From Terriglobia bacterium (GTDB lineage: Bacteria > Acidobacteriota > Terriglobia > Bryobacterales > Bryobacteraceae), in the NCBI GenBank assembly GCA_010084195.1, contig RGPS01000003.1, forward strand, positions 24,611-88,610: a DNA stretch of 64,000 bases, written 5' to 3'. The notes beneath the pieces are model-generated. The model saw nothing but the letters and a program-made list of their open reading frames with translations, was not told the origin of the DNA and did no database searches. Position numbers and translations under genes: made by a program. Numbering within the stretch: the stretch's first letter is position 1; each line of letters begins with the position of its first letter. Positions 37,442 through 45,647 of this stretch are shown here, one piece after another.

Positions 37442-38899
37442 ATGACCTATTCACGCAGATCCGTTTTGGCGATGGCCGGAACCGCTTTGGGCACCACAAC
37501 CCTAAACGCAGCCGCAGCGCCCCCGAATATCGTCTACATCCTGGCGGACGACCTCGGCTGGGGTGATCTGCGTTGTTACAACCCAAAGTCCGGGGTTCCC
37601 ACGCCAAATGCAGATCGGCTCGCATCCCAGGCGATGCGCTTTACAGACATGCACTCTCCTTCGGCGGTCTGCACACCGACTCGCTATGGCATCATGACCG
37701 GCCGATATTGCTGGCGGAGCAGCCTCAAAAAGGGAGTCCTGAACGGCTATTCCCCGAATCTCATCGAAAGCGGTCGAATGACGGTTCCGGACATGCTGAA
37801 ATCTCAGGGCTACTATACGGCAGGTTTGGGGAAATGGCACCTCGGACTGGGCAACAACGAGAAGACGGACTTCGCGAAACCCCTCCGCCCTGGGCCGGCT
37901 ACCCATGGCTTCGACTACTACTACGGGATTCCCGCCTCGCTCGACATGGACCCGTACGTCTATTTTGAAAATGACCGAACAGTAGCCCAACCCACGGAGA
38001 CAACGCCGGGGGAGAACAAGCCTCGCGGGGTGTTTTGGAGAGGCGGCGGCATCGCCCCGGGGTTCTCGGTTCCAGGGGTTCTGCCCAACCTCACTGATAA
38101 AGCCGTCTCCGTTTTGCAGGCACGGGCAAAGACACCCTCACAGCCCTTCTTCCTGTATCTGGCCCTCACCGCACCCCACACACCCTGGGTTCCGGAAGAA
38201 CGGTTCAGGGGTAAATCGCAGGCCGGAACATATGGGGATTTTGTTGCCGCTGTCGATGACACGCTCGGTCGCGTCATGAAAGCGCTGCATGATACCGGGC
38301 TCGCGAGCAACACGCTTGTCATCTTCACCAGTGACAATGGGGCCGACTGGAAGGTAGAGGACAAGGCTCAATTCCCCCACCGAGCCAACGCAGACTGGCG
38401 CGGTGAAAAAGCCGATATCTGGGACGGCGGTCATCGGATACCGTTCCTCGCCAGGTGGCCTGGGCAGATCAAGCCCGGCTCTGTTTCCGGCCAACTGGGC
38501 TGCCTGACGGATCTAATGGCAACGGCTGCCGCCATAACCGGATACAAGCTGCCCGCAACCGCAGCTGAAGACAGCTTCAACCTTCTGCCCGTCCTCAAGG
38601 GCAAGACAACAAAACCCATTCGCGACAGCATCGTTCACCATTCGGTTGACGGCATCTTCTCCATCCGCAAGGGCGAGTGGAAGCTGGAACTTGGCCTCGG
38701 CTCCGGCGGTTTCACCAAACCAGCAAAGGAAGAACCAGTGCCCGGCGGCCCGACCGGTCAGTTGTACAACCTCGCGCAGGATCCCGGCGAGACCAGGAAC
38801 CTATGGTCTGAACGTCAGGACATCGTAAAGAGCCTGAGTGATCTGCTCTTGAAACAACAAGCCCAGGGCTTCAGCGCGATCCGGCCAAAGCATCTATAA
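37442..38899 (+). CDS. Sulfatase (arylsulfatase A-like)
   Basis: A 485-residue enzyme that removes sulfate esters. The N terminus SRRSVLAMAGTALG has a twin arginine, suggesting a Tat leader, followed by NIVYILADDLGWGDL, the metal-site start of sulfatases. The formylglycine motif is C77-T-P-T-R81 in AVCTPTRYGIMTGRY, so maturation needs a formylglycine-generating enzyme, not found in this window. The second metal site is SDNGADW. Ten bases before the deacetylase fusion gene, it is likely co-transcribed with it and part of a polysaccharide-degradation group. Confidence 0.92.
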   Translation: MTYSRRSVLAMAGTALGTTTLNAAAAPPNIVYILADDLGWGDLRCYNPKSGVPTPNADRLASQAMRFTDMHSPSAVCTPTRYGIMTGRYCWRSSLKKGVLNGYSPNLIESGRMTVPDMLKSQGYYTAGLGKWHLGLGNNEKTDFAKPLRPGPATHGFDYYYGIPASLDMDPYVYFENDRTVAQPTETTPGENKPRGVFWRGGGIAPGFSVPGVLPNLTDKAVSVLQARAKTPSQPFFLYLALTAPHTPWVPEERFRGKSQAGTYGDFVAAVDDTLGRVMKALHDTGLASNTLVIFTSDNGADWKVEDKAQFPHRANADWRGEKADIWDGGHRIPFLARWPGQIKPGSVSGQLGCLTDLMATAAAITGYKLPATAAEDSFNLLPVLKGKTTKPIRDSIVHHSVDGIFSIRKGEWKLELGLGSGGFTKPAKEEPVPGGPTGQLYNLAQDPGETRNLWSERQDIVKSLSDLLLKQQAQGFSAIRPKHL

Positions 38900-38909
38900 T
38901 CGTCCTGAC

Positions 38910-40328
38910 ATGAACCCAATGAGCCCAAACCTGATGACGCCTGCCCTGCTCCTTGCCCTGACCTTTGCCCTGCCCGCCATGGCACAGGAGGCTTTTCGAT
39001 GGCCTGAAGGGAAACGCGCCGCCGTCAGCCTCTCGTTCGACGATGCACGCGTAAGTCAGCCGAAACTCGGGTTGGACCTGTTCCGACGGCACCCTGCCAA
39101 AGTAACTTTCTACGTTGGGCCCCGAGGTGTTGAGAAGGACCTGGCCGGATGGAAGAGCCTGGTTGCGGACGGCCATGAAATCGGGAACCATTCCACCTCT
39201 CACCCCTGCCCCGGCAACTTTGCCTGGTCCAGAAAGAACGCGCTGGAGGACTATTCTATGGCTCGCCTCGAAGCGGACGTTGATGCCGCAACGCGCGACA
39301 TCGAACTTCTGCTTGGCGTCAGGACAGCTTCCTTCGCCTACCCTTGCGGCATGAAGACAATCGGACGAGGCGTGGAAACTCAAAGCTACGTCCCGGCTGT
39401 GGCGACGCGCTTCCGCACCTCCAGAGGCTTTCGGGACGAGGCCGCCAATGATCCCGGATACGTGGATTTCGCGCAAATCGCCGGCGTGGAATCAGACGGC
39501 ATGTCCTTTGAGGCGATGAAGGCCGCCGCCCAGACAGCGGCCAAGGCCGGTGGCTGGCTGGTATTTGCGGGCCATGAGATCGGCAAACCCGCAAATCAGA
39601 CGACCGACGCAGCAGCCCTGGAGCAATTCATCGACTGGGCAAAGAACCCGGCCAATGGAATTTGGCTGGATACGGTGGATTCCGTGGCGAAGTATGTGGA
39701 GGGCCACCGTCCGGCACCGAAGACCGTTTCAACTATCCATCGTGAAGCCATCGAGTGGACCGATGTCTGGATGCCCCACACCAACGACCATGCGCTGCCC
39801 AGGGTCCTTCTCATCGGTGACTCGATAACCAGAGGCTATTACTCCGGAGTGGAGGAAAAACTGAAGGGCAAAGCTTACGTCGCCCGGATCACCACCTCAA
39901 AAGCAATTGGCGATCCGGCACTGCTCAGCGAGATTCGTACCTATTTGCAGGAGGAGCGCTTCGACGTGGTGCATTTCAACGTGGGGATGCACGGCTGGGA
40001 CTATTCTGAGCAGGAATACCAAAGAGAGTTCCCTTCTCTGCTCGGCCTCCTTAGAAGCAGTTCTCCAGGGGCAAAACTCGTCTGGGCCAACACGACGCCC
40101 GTGCGGAAAGACCGCGAGAATGGGGCCTCCAATCTCCGAATTGAAGCCAGAAACCGCATTGTTCAGCAATTGGCTGTCGCCGCAGGTATTCCGGTTGACG
40201 ACCTCCACTGGCTCATGGTTTCGCACGCTGATCTGCATTCCGATGATGTGCACTACACGAAGGAAGGCAATGCCCTGATGGCAGTACAAGTCGCAGTGTC
40301 AGTAGAAGGTCTGCTCCCCCGCAAGTAA
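38910..40328 (+). CDS. Polysaccharide deacetylase fused to SGNH/GDSL hydrolase
   Basis: A 472-residue secreted fusion. The signal peptide ends near 26 (AMAQ). The NodB/CE4-like deacetylase (about 30-265) has metal-site SFDDA with D44/D45 and HSTSH with H94 and H98. The C-terminal SGNH hydrolase (about 295-470) has GDSIT at 303-307 with the nucleophile serine, an asparagine in FNVGMHGW, and DDVHYTKEG with the catalytic Asp/His pair. Two de-esterifying activities on one chain would remove N- and O-linked acyl groups from the same glycan. A strong hairpin (40341-40374) follows. Confidence 0.85.
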   Translation: MNPMSPNLMTPALLLALTFALPAMAQEAFRWPEGKRAAVSLSFDDARVSQPKLGLDLFRRHPAKVTFYVGPRGVEKDLAGWKSLVADGHEIGNHSTSHPCPGNFAWSRKNALEDYSMARLEADVDAATRDIELLLGVRTASFAYPCGMKTIGRGVETQSYVPAVATRFRTSRGFRDEAANDPGYVDFAQIAGVESDGMSFEAMKAAAQTAAKAGGWLVFAGHEIGKPANQTTDAAALEQFIDWAKNPANGIWLDTVDSVAKYVEGHRPAPKTVSTIHREAIEWTDVWMPHTNDHALPRVLLIGDSITRGYYSGVEEKLKGKAYVARITTSKAIGDPALLSEIRTYLQEERFDVVHFNVGMHGWDYSEQEYQREFPSLLGLLRSSSPGAKLVWANTTPVRKDRENGASNLRIEARNRIVQQLAVAAGIPVDDLHWLMVSHADLHSDDVHYTKEGNALMAVQVAVSVEGLLPRK

Positions 40329-40340
40329 CCAGAAAAAGGG

Positions 40341-40374
40341 ACCGGGCCAGCGGGGAGAATGCCGCTGGCCCGGT
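40341..40374. terminator. Bidirectional intrinsic terminator
   Basis: A perfect 13-bp stem, ACCGGGCCAGCGG / CCGCTGGCCCGGT, with an 8-nt loop, sits between two convergent genes. On the minus strand, CCCTTTTTCTGG follows the stem, giving a good U-tract for the cytochrome c gene. On the + strand the tract is poor, so it works best for the cytochrome transcript. Confidence 0.8.
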
Positions 40375-40396
40375 TCGTCGCAATTTCTCAGGATGT

Positions 40397-40819
40397 CTAT
40401 TTTTCCTGAAGGCTCTCAATGTAATCCCGCAGATTGCGAATGCGAATGTCCACAACCGCCTTGCTCGCACAGACGGCACGGAAGATATCGCCCCGCATCG
40501 GCATATCACGGGAGCCGTGTGCCGCGGGACTATTGTCCCCCTGAATCATATTCTGAACAGCCAGAATGGGGGACTTACCGTTGTTCTTCTTCATGAGCAA
40601 TGTCAGATTGGCAGGAGCCATCTTCAGCGCCGAGGCTGCCGGTCCGGTTCCTTTCGCGTCCAGGCCGTGGCACGCAGCGCAGTAGGCCCGGAACATTTCT
40701 ACCCCTGACGCAGGACTGGTAGCCTGGGCAGGAACCTTCTTAATCTGGGTCTTTTGGTCTTGTGCCAGCCCTGCAACTGAAAGTGCGAGACCGGCGGCAA
40801 TCGTCATGAGTAAGCGCAT
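40397..40819 (-). CDS. Small secreted cytochrome c
   Basis: About 140 residues with a signal peptide (1-19) and one haem-binding motif, C47-A-A-C50-H51. Candidate axial methionines are in the SRDMPMRGDIF segment, as in monohaem class I cytochromes. The Ala/Pro/Gln-rich linker between the leader and the haem domain suggests a periplasmic electron carrier. ATG 40819 was preferred to the in-frame GTG 40825. No partner oxidoreductase is adjacent: the neighbour on one side is the convergent deacetylase fusion, on the other the divergent hydrolase. Confidence 0.85.
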   Translation of the reverse strand: MRLLMTIAAGLALSVAGLAQDQKTQIKKVPAQATSPASGVEMFRAYCAACHGLDAKGTGPAASALKMAPANLTLLMKKNNGKSPILAVQNMIQGDNSPAAHGSRDMPMRGDIFRAVCASKAVVDIRIRNLRDYIESLQEK

Positions 40820-40977
40820 AATCACTCACTCCTTTCGCCACCGACGCGGCAATTTCAACACCAATGTGATAGCTTGGCTCCCGGATCGAGGAATTTCTAC
40901 CCGCCGCCCCCGCCGGCCGCGGCCCCCAGGGACGAGGGCCGCAGGCACCGCCGCCGATTGTACCCAAAGCCGAAGAG

Positions 40978-42834
40978 TTGGCGAAGCTCGCCGCCGACAC
41001 CAGCGAAATCGAGAAACTTGTCGCCCGGCTCAAGGCCGCCCAAGCCAGTCCCGTACTCCTCAACGACGTGGAGGTTTACGCCAAGGCAGGTCGAATGCTG
41101 CTCGAATACCCGGAGCTGTTTGGTACTCAGGCTGCCATCGACCACGCCTTTGTAGTCCTGGGTGAAGGTCTGGAACGCGCCCGCCAACTGCTGGCCGGTA
41201 AGCCCGCTTGGAACACGGGGCAGAAGCGCATCGAAGCATACCGATCCGAGATCGATGGAGCCCTGCAACCTTACGGCGTTTCCCTGCCTGCCAATTACGA
41301 TCCGACCAGGCCAACAAAACTGTATGTTTGGCTCCACGGTCGCCAGAACAATACCACAGAGGCCGAGTTCATCTTCAACTTCCTGCGCCCAAAACCGCCA
41401 GGCAACGCCCCTGTTGCTGACCAGGGCCAGATTCAACTGGATTGCTTTGGCCGGGTTAATGGTGCCGGGTGGCACTGGGCCGGCGAAGCTGACGTTTTTG
41501 AAGCTATCGCCGCCGTGAAGAAGCGCTATAAGATTGATGACGACCGCGTCATCCTGCGCGGGTTTTCACAGGGTGGCGAAGGCGCATGGCACATCTCGCT
41601 ACACCACCCCGATGCTTTCGCTGCCGCTGAAATCGGTGCCGGAACAGTCTCACGACGGGCACAACAGCCCGGGCTTCTCCCTTTTCAGCTTTCCACTCTT
41701 CGGATTTGGGAGAACATCTCTGAATGGGCCCTGAATATCTACAATCTGCCGCTGGCCGGTCACGATGGCGAAGAGGACACCGGCCAACTGGAGTCGTCCC
41801 TTCGCGCCAGAGCTCAACTCGAAAAGGAAGGCTTTCCATCTGAAGGAGAGAAAGACTACCTCCATTCGGTGGGTGCTCCCGGCCTCTGGATGCAGTCCCT
41901 GAAGACAGGCCACGGAACCAGTCCCCTGGTTCGCCAGCGCCTGGATGCCTTTCTGAAAGAATGGGCCGACAAAGGCCGCGTGACGCCCGACCACCTCCGC
42001 TTTGTTACCTACACCACCCGCTACAACAAGGACTATTGGGCTTCCGTGGAAGGTATGAGCCAGCACTACGAGCGGGCAGATCTGGATGCCGAGCGTCGCG
42101 ATAGTAACAGTCTCTACGCCATCAAAACGAATAACATCACCCGCCTCAACCTTCGTGAAATGGACCATGCCCGGGAGCTCCGCATCGACGGACAAACGCT
42201 TCGGGTCAAGGCATCCCCCACCATCACCCTCCAAAAAACGGTGACTGGCTGGAAGGTGGCGCCCCGCTCCGGACCCGCAGGCTTGGCCAAGACACATGCC
42301 CTGCAGGGTCCCATTGATGACGCCTTCCTCGACCCGTTCCTGCTGGTCCGTCCCACCGGAACAGCCTGGAATGAAGAAGTAAACCAGCAGGCGCTTCGTA
42401 CCATGGCCAGATTCGACAGAATGTGGGGCAAGTTTTTCCGCGGCCATCCCTTTGTCAAGGACGACAAGGATGTCACCCCGGCCGACCTCGCCAGGTATCA
42501 TGTCATTCTGTTCGGAGACCCCGGAAGCAACCGGCTAATGGCCAGGCTGATCGGTCGGCTCCCCGTGAAGTGGACGAAAGATCAGGTGAGCCTCGCCGGC
42601 GTGGACTATCCCGCCAAAGACCATTTCCCTGCCCTGATTTATCCGAATCCCCTCAACCCCGCAAAGTACGTCGTGCTCAATTCAGGCCTGACGATTGACG
42701 ACCGTGGCTACAACGGGGACTATGGCATGCCGCAGTGGGGCGACTACTCGGTTGTCAAAGTGAAACCAGGTGCCGAGTTCCCGGATCTTCAGGCGGGAGG
42801 CCTGTTCGACGAAACCTGGCAGCTTCACAAGTAA
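40978..42834 (+). CDS. Prolyl-oligopeptidase-like alpha/beta hydrolase, 5' end uncertain
   Basis: A 618-residue protein with the nucleophile elbow GFSQGGEGAWHI (serine near 197), WLHGRQNNTTEAEF upstream as an oxyanion-side strand, and a long C-terminal region of unknown fold. No signal peptide is encoded after TTG 40978. Upstream, the frame remains open from 40873 and encodes a Pro/Gly/Arg-rich stretch ending APPPIVPKAEELAK, as expected near the mature N terminus of a secreted homologue, but no ATG or GTG precedes it and a TAG stands at 40870. Either the start is a rare codon or the signal peptide has been lost by mutation. Substrate unknown. Confidence 0.62.
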   Translation: MAKLAADTSEIEKLVARLKAAQASPVLLNDVEVYAKAGRMLLEYPELFGTQAAIDHAFVVLGEGLERARQLLAGKPAWNTGQKRIEAYRSEIDGALQPYGVSLPANYDPTRPTKLYVWLHGRQNNTTEAEFIFNFLRPKPPGNAPVADQGQIQLDCFGRVNGAGWHWAGEADVFEAIAAVKKRYKIDDDRVILRGFSQGGEGAWHISLHHPDAFAAAEIGAGTVSRRAQQPGLLPFQLSTLRIWENISEWALNIYNLPLAGHDGEEDTGQLESSLRARAQLEKEGFPSEGEKDYLHSVGAPGLWMQSLKTGHGTSPLVRQRLDAFLKEWADKGRVTPDHLRFVTYTTRYNKDYWASVEGMSQHYERADLDAERRDSNSLYAIKTNNITRLNLREMDHARELRIDGQTLRVKASPTITLQKTVTGWKVAPRSGPAGLAKTHALQGPIDDAFLDPFLLVRPTGTAWNEEVNQQALRTMARFDRMWGKFFRGHPFVKDDKDVTPADLARYHVILFGDPGSNRLMARLIGRLPVKWTKDQVSLAGVDYPAKDHFPALIYPNPLNPAKYVVLNSGLTIDDRGYNGDYGMPQWGDYSVVKVKPGAEFPDLQAGGLFDETWQLHK

Positions 42835-42852
42835 AGAACTGGCAAGTAACTC

Positions 42853-43644
42853 CTAAAAAGTCAGGATGGCCTGGTGGCGCGGAGCACCATACTCCGCGCC
42901 ACCGGTGTAGACCGTCAGGTTATCCAGAAGCTTCGCCGTGCCACTGCTGTGAGTATGGCCGCACAGAACGGTCATGCTGCGCTCCGGATACCCCCGCATC
43001 ACGTCCAGCAGCCTGTCACCCACCGCTTTGCAGCTGAAGTGCGGGAGGTAGTCCGCATTCGAAATCTGCCCCTCGTGCCAGCAGGCTTCCCGGAAGGGAG
43101 GAACGTGGGTCAGCACCACAACGTCCCGTCTGGCCGCGAGCGCTTCACGGGCTCTTGCCTCCAGATAGTCGGCGGCCTCATCTCCCAGGGCATTCAGAGT
43201 TGAGTAGCAGGTCAGCTTCGGCAGATTCGTCAGTTCTTCGATGTGGAGATAGTCGTTGAGGCGCACGTTGGAACGGAAGAAATCACCAAGACGACCGTCC
43301 GCCCACGAGTCATGTCCGATCAGCGCCGTCTCATCGCCCAGATGGACGATGCCGGTCGCCGGTAACCAGTGCAGCCGGGAGCCAGCCGTCTTCCGCGTCA
43401 CCAGGTCCCGAACCCGGGCGATGGACCCACCGTAAAAATCGTGGTTGCCCAGGACGAAGTAGATGGGGAGCTGCAGGTTGCGGTCAATCTCATCCGAGAA
43501 TTCCAGAAGATTCGGGGCTTCACCGGTGTCTCCACCCAGCAGGATTGCATCCGGTTCTTCAGCGCGAACCGACCCATAGAACGCCATGCGCTCCGCCCTG
43601 GGGACGAAACTAAGATGCAGATCCGTGAGCCACGCGACCCTCAT
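42853..43644 (-). CDS. Calcineurin-like metallophosphoesterase
   Basis: A 263-residue phosphoesterase. The metal-binding motifs are in order: D8-x-H10 (TDLHLS), GGDTG, GNHDF, LTHVPPF and GHTHSS. The family uses two metal ions to hydrolyse phosphomono- or diesters, with targets from nucleotides to proteins. Without a signal peptide it should be cytoplasmic. No partner gene is adjacent, so the substrate cannot be suggested. Confidence 0.88.
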   Translation of the reverse strand: MRVAWLTDLHLSFVPRAERMAFYGSVRAEEPDAILLGGDTGEAPNLLEFSDEIDRNLQLPIYFVLGNHDFYGGSIARVRDLVTRKTAGSRLHWLPATGIVHLGDETALIGHDSWADGRLGDFFRSNVRLNDYLHIEELTNLPKLTCYSTLNALGDEAADYLEARAREALAARRDVVVLTHVPPFREACWHEGQISNADYLPHFSCKAVGDRLLDVMRGYPERSMTVLCGHTHSSGTAKLLDNLTVYTGGAEYGAPRHQAILTF

Positions 43645-43841
43645 GGAGCCTACTTTATCTTAAAAGCTCACAGGCCGCCGGGGCGGCAACAAAAAAAAGA
43701 GGAACACCTGACTCGGCGCCGCTCCGGCGAGCCGTTGTGAGCGTGTTCATCAAAAGCGATGCGCACCTTGCCCGGCTGCCCGGAATAGCCGGCATTCACG
43801 TACAGCATGCCGCCCGAATGTGGCCATCCATCTCCCTTGAA
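43645..43841. other. Intergenic stretch with a possible PQQ-propeller remnant
   Basis: On the minus strand, about 43817-43752, one frame reads SGGMLYVNAGYSGQPGKVRIAF, resembling the last blade of a PQQ-type beta-propeller dehydrogenase (LYVNSGY...PGNVLLAF). Nothing else of such a gene is present. A GC-rich stem (GCCGCC/GGCGGC) and an A-run lie near 43675-43700. Otherwise no feature is supported. Confidence 0.25.
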
Positions 43842-44390
43842 TTACTGAGCGGGAGCCGGTTTCGCCGGAAGGGCCTTCCATGCCTCAGCCGTTATTTCTT
43901 TGCCACGCCACGCCGGTTTCGTAAAGGGCCACACCGACCCCAGCCAGGCCTTCATGTCCCGAAATAGCTGGTCTTCAAAACCCTTGTCGAAAGCCTCCTG
44001 CGTCACCCACATGGTGGCGACCACATCGTAACCTTCTTTCGTAGAGGGCCGCAGGTAGAAACAACCGAGTTCCTTGCTTCCATCCGCAGTGAGAACCGCA
44101 AACGGGAAAGATTTCCTGCCATCCCACTGCGCTTTCTCACCGGCCATATCCTTCGCCTGATCGTCCATGGTGAGGCCCTGTCGCGGCCAGTTCCCTCCCT
44201 GGGTCTTGCGGATATGATCGATGGAACTCATGTAGGCTTTGAAGTCCATCTCGGCGACGGCAGGGCCGAGTGGGACAAGCTTATAACCAGAACCGGTGTA
44301 GGTGGTGGGCACGACGAAAGAGGGGGGAACTAACTGGGCAAGAGCTGCGACGGGGAGACTTGCCAGCAGCAGTAAGGTGGCTGGCTTCAT
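43842..44390 (-). CDS. Hypothetical secreted protein
   Basis: A 182-residue protein with a clear signal peptide (1-18, ending ALAQ). Segments such as FKAYMSSIDHIRKTQGGNWPRQGLTMDDQAKDM and SKELGCFYLRPSTKEGYDVVATMWVTQEAFDKGFEDQLF suggest a small GNAT-like or related alpha/beta fold found in exported proteins of unknown function. The single cysteine is in GCFYL. It is divergent from the RND adaptor. I cannot assign a role. Confidence 0.6.
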   Translation of the reverse strand: MKPATLLLLASLPVAALAQLVPPSFVVPTTYTGSGYKLVPLGPAVAEMDFKAYMSSIDHIRKTQGGNWPRQGLTMDDQAKDMAGEKAQWDGRKSFPFAVLTADGSKELGCFYLRPSTKEGYDVVATMWVTQEAFDKGFEDQLFRDMKAWLGSVWPFTKPAWRGKEITAEAWKALPAKPAPAQ

Positions 44391-44419
44391 AATGGTATTG
44401 TACCCGCCCCATTACTCAC

Positions 44420-45646
44420 GTGCCCACTCGACCTCAAGTTGTGTCCCCAAAACTCCTGACAATTGCGGCCCTCCTCGCAATGACGGCTTGCTCGACGCCG
44501 AAGGCTGCACAGACCTCCGCGCCACCGGCACCGGAAGCTGTACGCGCCCTGACAGCGGAGTCAGCCACCGTGCCGCTCGAAGTAACCTCCATCGGAAACG
44601 TGGAAGCAATCTCTTCAGTGGAGATCAAATCCCGGATTACTTCGCCAATCCTCCGAGTGCATTTCAGCGAAGGCCAGGACGTGAAGCAGGGTGACCTCCT
44701 CTTTGAGCTCGACGCCGAAACCATCAACCGCCAGATCGCCGAAATCGATGCCACCATCCTGAGGGATGCCGCCAACGCCAAGCAGGCCGAAGCCAACATC
44801 CTCCGGGATCAGGCCACCTTGCGAAATCTGCAGTCGATTGCCACTCGTACCAATCAGCTGCTGAAAGAGGGTGTCCTCTCGAAGGAGCAGGCCGGGCAGG
44901 CGGTCGCCAATTCGGAAGCCGCCGCAGCCACGGTGGATGCGGTGAAAGCCTCCCTCGACTCCGCCCGCGCGGCCGAAACAGCCGACCGGGCCCGTTTGCA
45001 GCAGGCGCGTTTGCAACTGGAATACACCAAAATAAAGGCCCCCCTTGCGGGCCGCGCGGGCGTGATTTCGGCCAAGCAGGGAAATCTGGCGCGAGAGAAT
45101 GACAACACCCTGGTCACACTCCTCCAGGTTTCTCCGGTCTACGTCTCTTTCCCTATCCCGGAAAACCTGTTGACCGAGGTCCGCAAGTACAACAGCAGCA
45201 GGCCGCTGGAGATCGCCGCCGTAACCTCGGACAACCGCAGAACGGTCGGCACCCTGCAATTCATTGACAACACGGTCGATTCCACAACCGGAACCATCCG
45301 CCTGAAGGCCACTTTCAATAACTCTGATCGCGCCCTTTGGCCAGGCCAGTTCGTCAATGTCACGGCGCGCCTGAACATGGAAAAAGAAAGGGTCCTGGTA
45401 GTGTCGCAGGCGCTCCAGACCGGACCTCGGGGTAAATACGTTTGGGTCCTGAACCCCACCACTGCAACCGTCTCTATGCGTCCGGTAACTGTCCTCCGGC
45501 TTTACTCACAACCCGGCCAACCAGAAAAGGCCGTCGTGGGCGAGGGCCTGCAGGCAGGTGAACAGGTCATCTCGGAAGGCCAGATGCGCCTCGTACCCAA
45601 TGCCAAAGTCCGGCTCCTGCAGCCCAACGAGACGTCAGGGAACTAG
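44420..45646 (+). CDS. RND efflux adaptor (membrane fusion lipoprotein)
   Basis: A 408-residue periplasmic adaptor of the AcrA/MexA type. The N-terminal leader ends in a lipobox-like MTACS, so it is probably a lipoprotein. Then come the lipoyl half-motifs around SVEIKSRITSPILRVHFSEGQDVKQGDLLFELD and IKAPLAGRAGVISAKQGNLA, flanking an alpha-helical hairpin (about 95-165). The beta-barrel and membrane-proximal domains follow. GTG 44420 is the first start; a second GTG at 44441 would also fit. One base separates its stop from the pump ATG. No outer membrane factor is in this operon. Confidence 0.9.
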   Translation: MPTRPQVVSPKLLTIAALLAMTACSTPKAAQTSAPPAPEAVRALTAESATVPLEVTSIGNVEAISSVEIKSRITSPILRVHFSEGQDVKQGDLLFELDAETINRQIAEIDATILRDAANAKQAEANILRDQATLRNLQSIATRTNQLLKEGVLSKEQAGQAVANSEAAAATVDAVKASLDSARAAETADRARLQQARLQLEYTKIKAPLAGRAGVISAKQGNLARENDNTLVTLLQVSPVYVSFPIPENLLTEVRKYNSSRPLEIAAVTSDNRRTVGTLQFIDNTVDSTTGTIRLKATFNNSDRALWPGQFVNVTARLNMEKERVLVVSQALQTGPRGKYVWVLNPTTATVSMRPVTVLRLYSQPGQPEKAVVGEGLQAGEQVISEGQMRLVPNAKVRLLQPNETSGN

Positions 45647-45647
45647 C

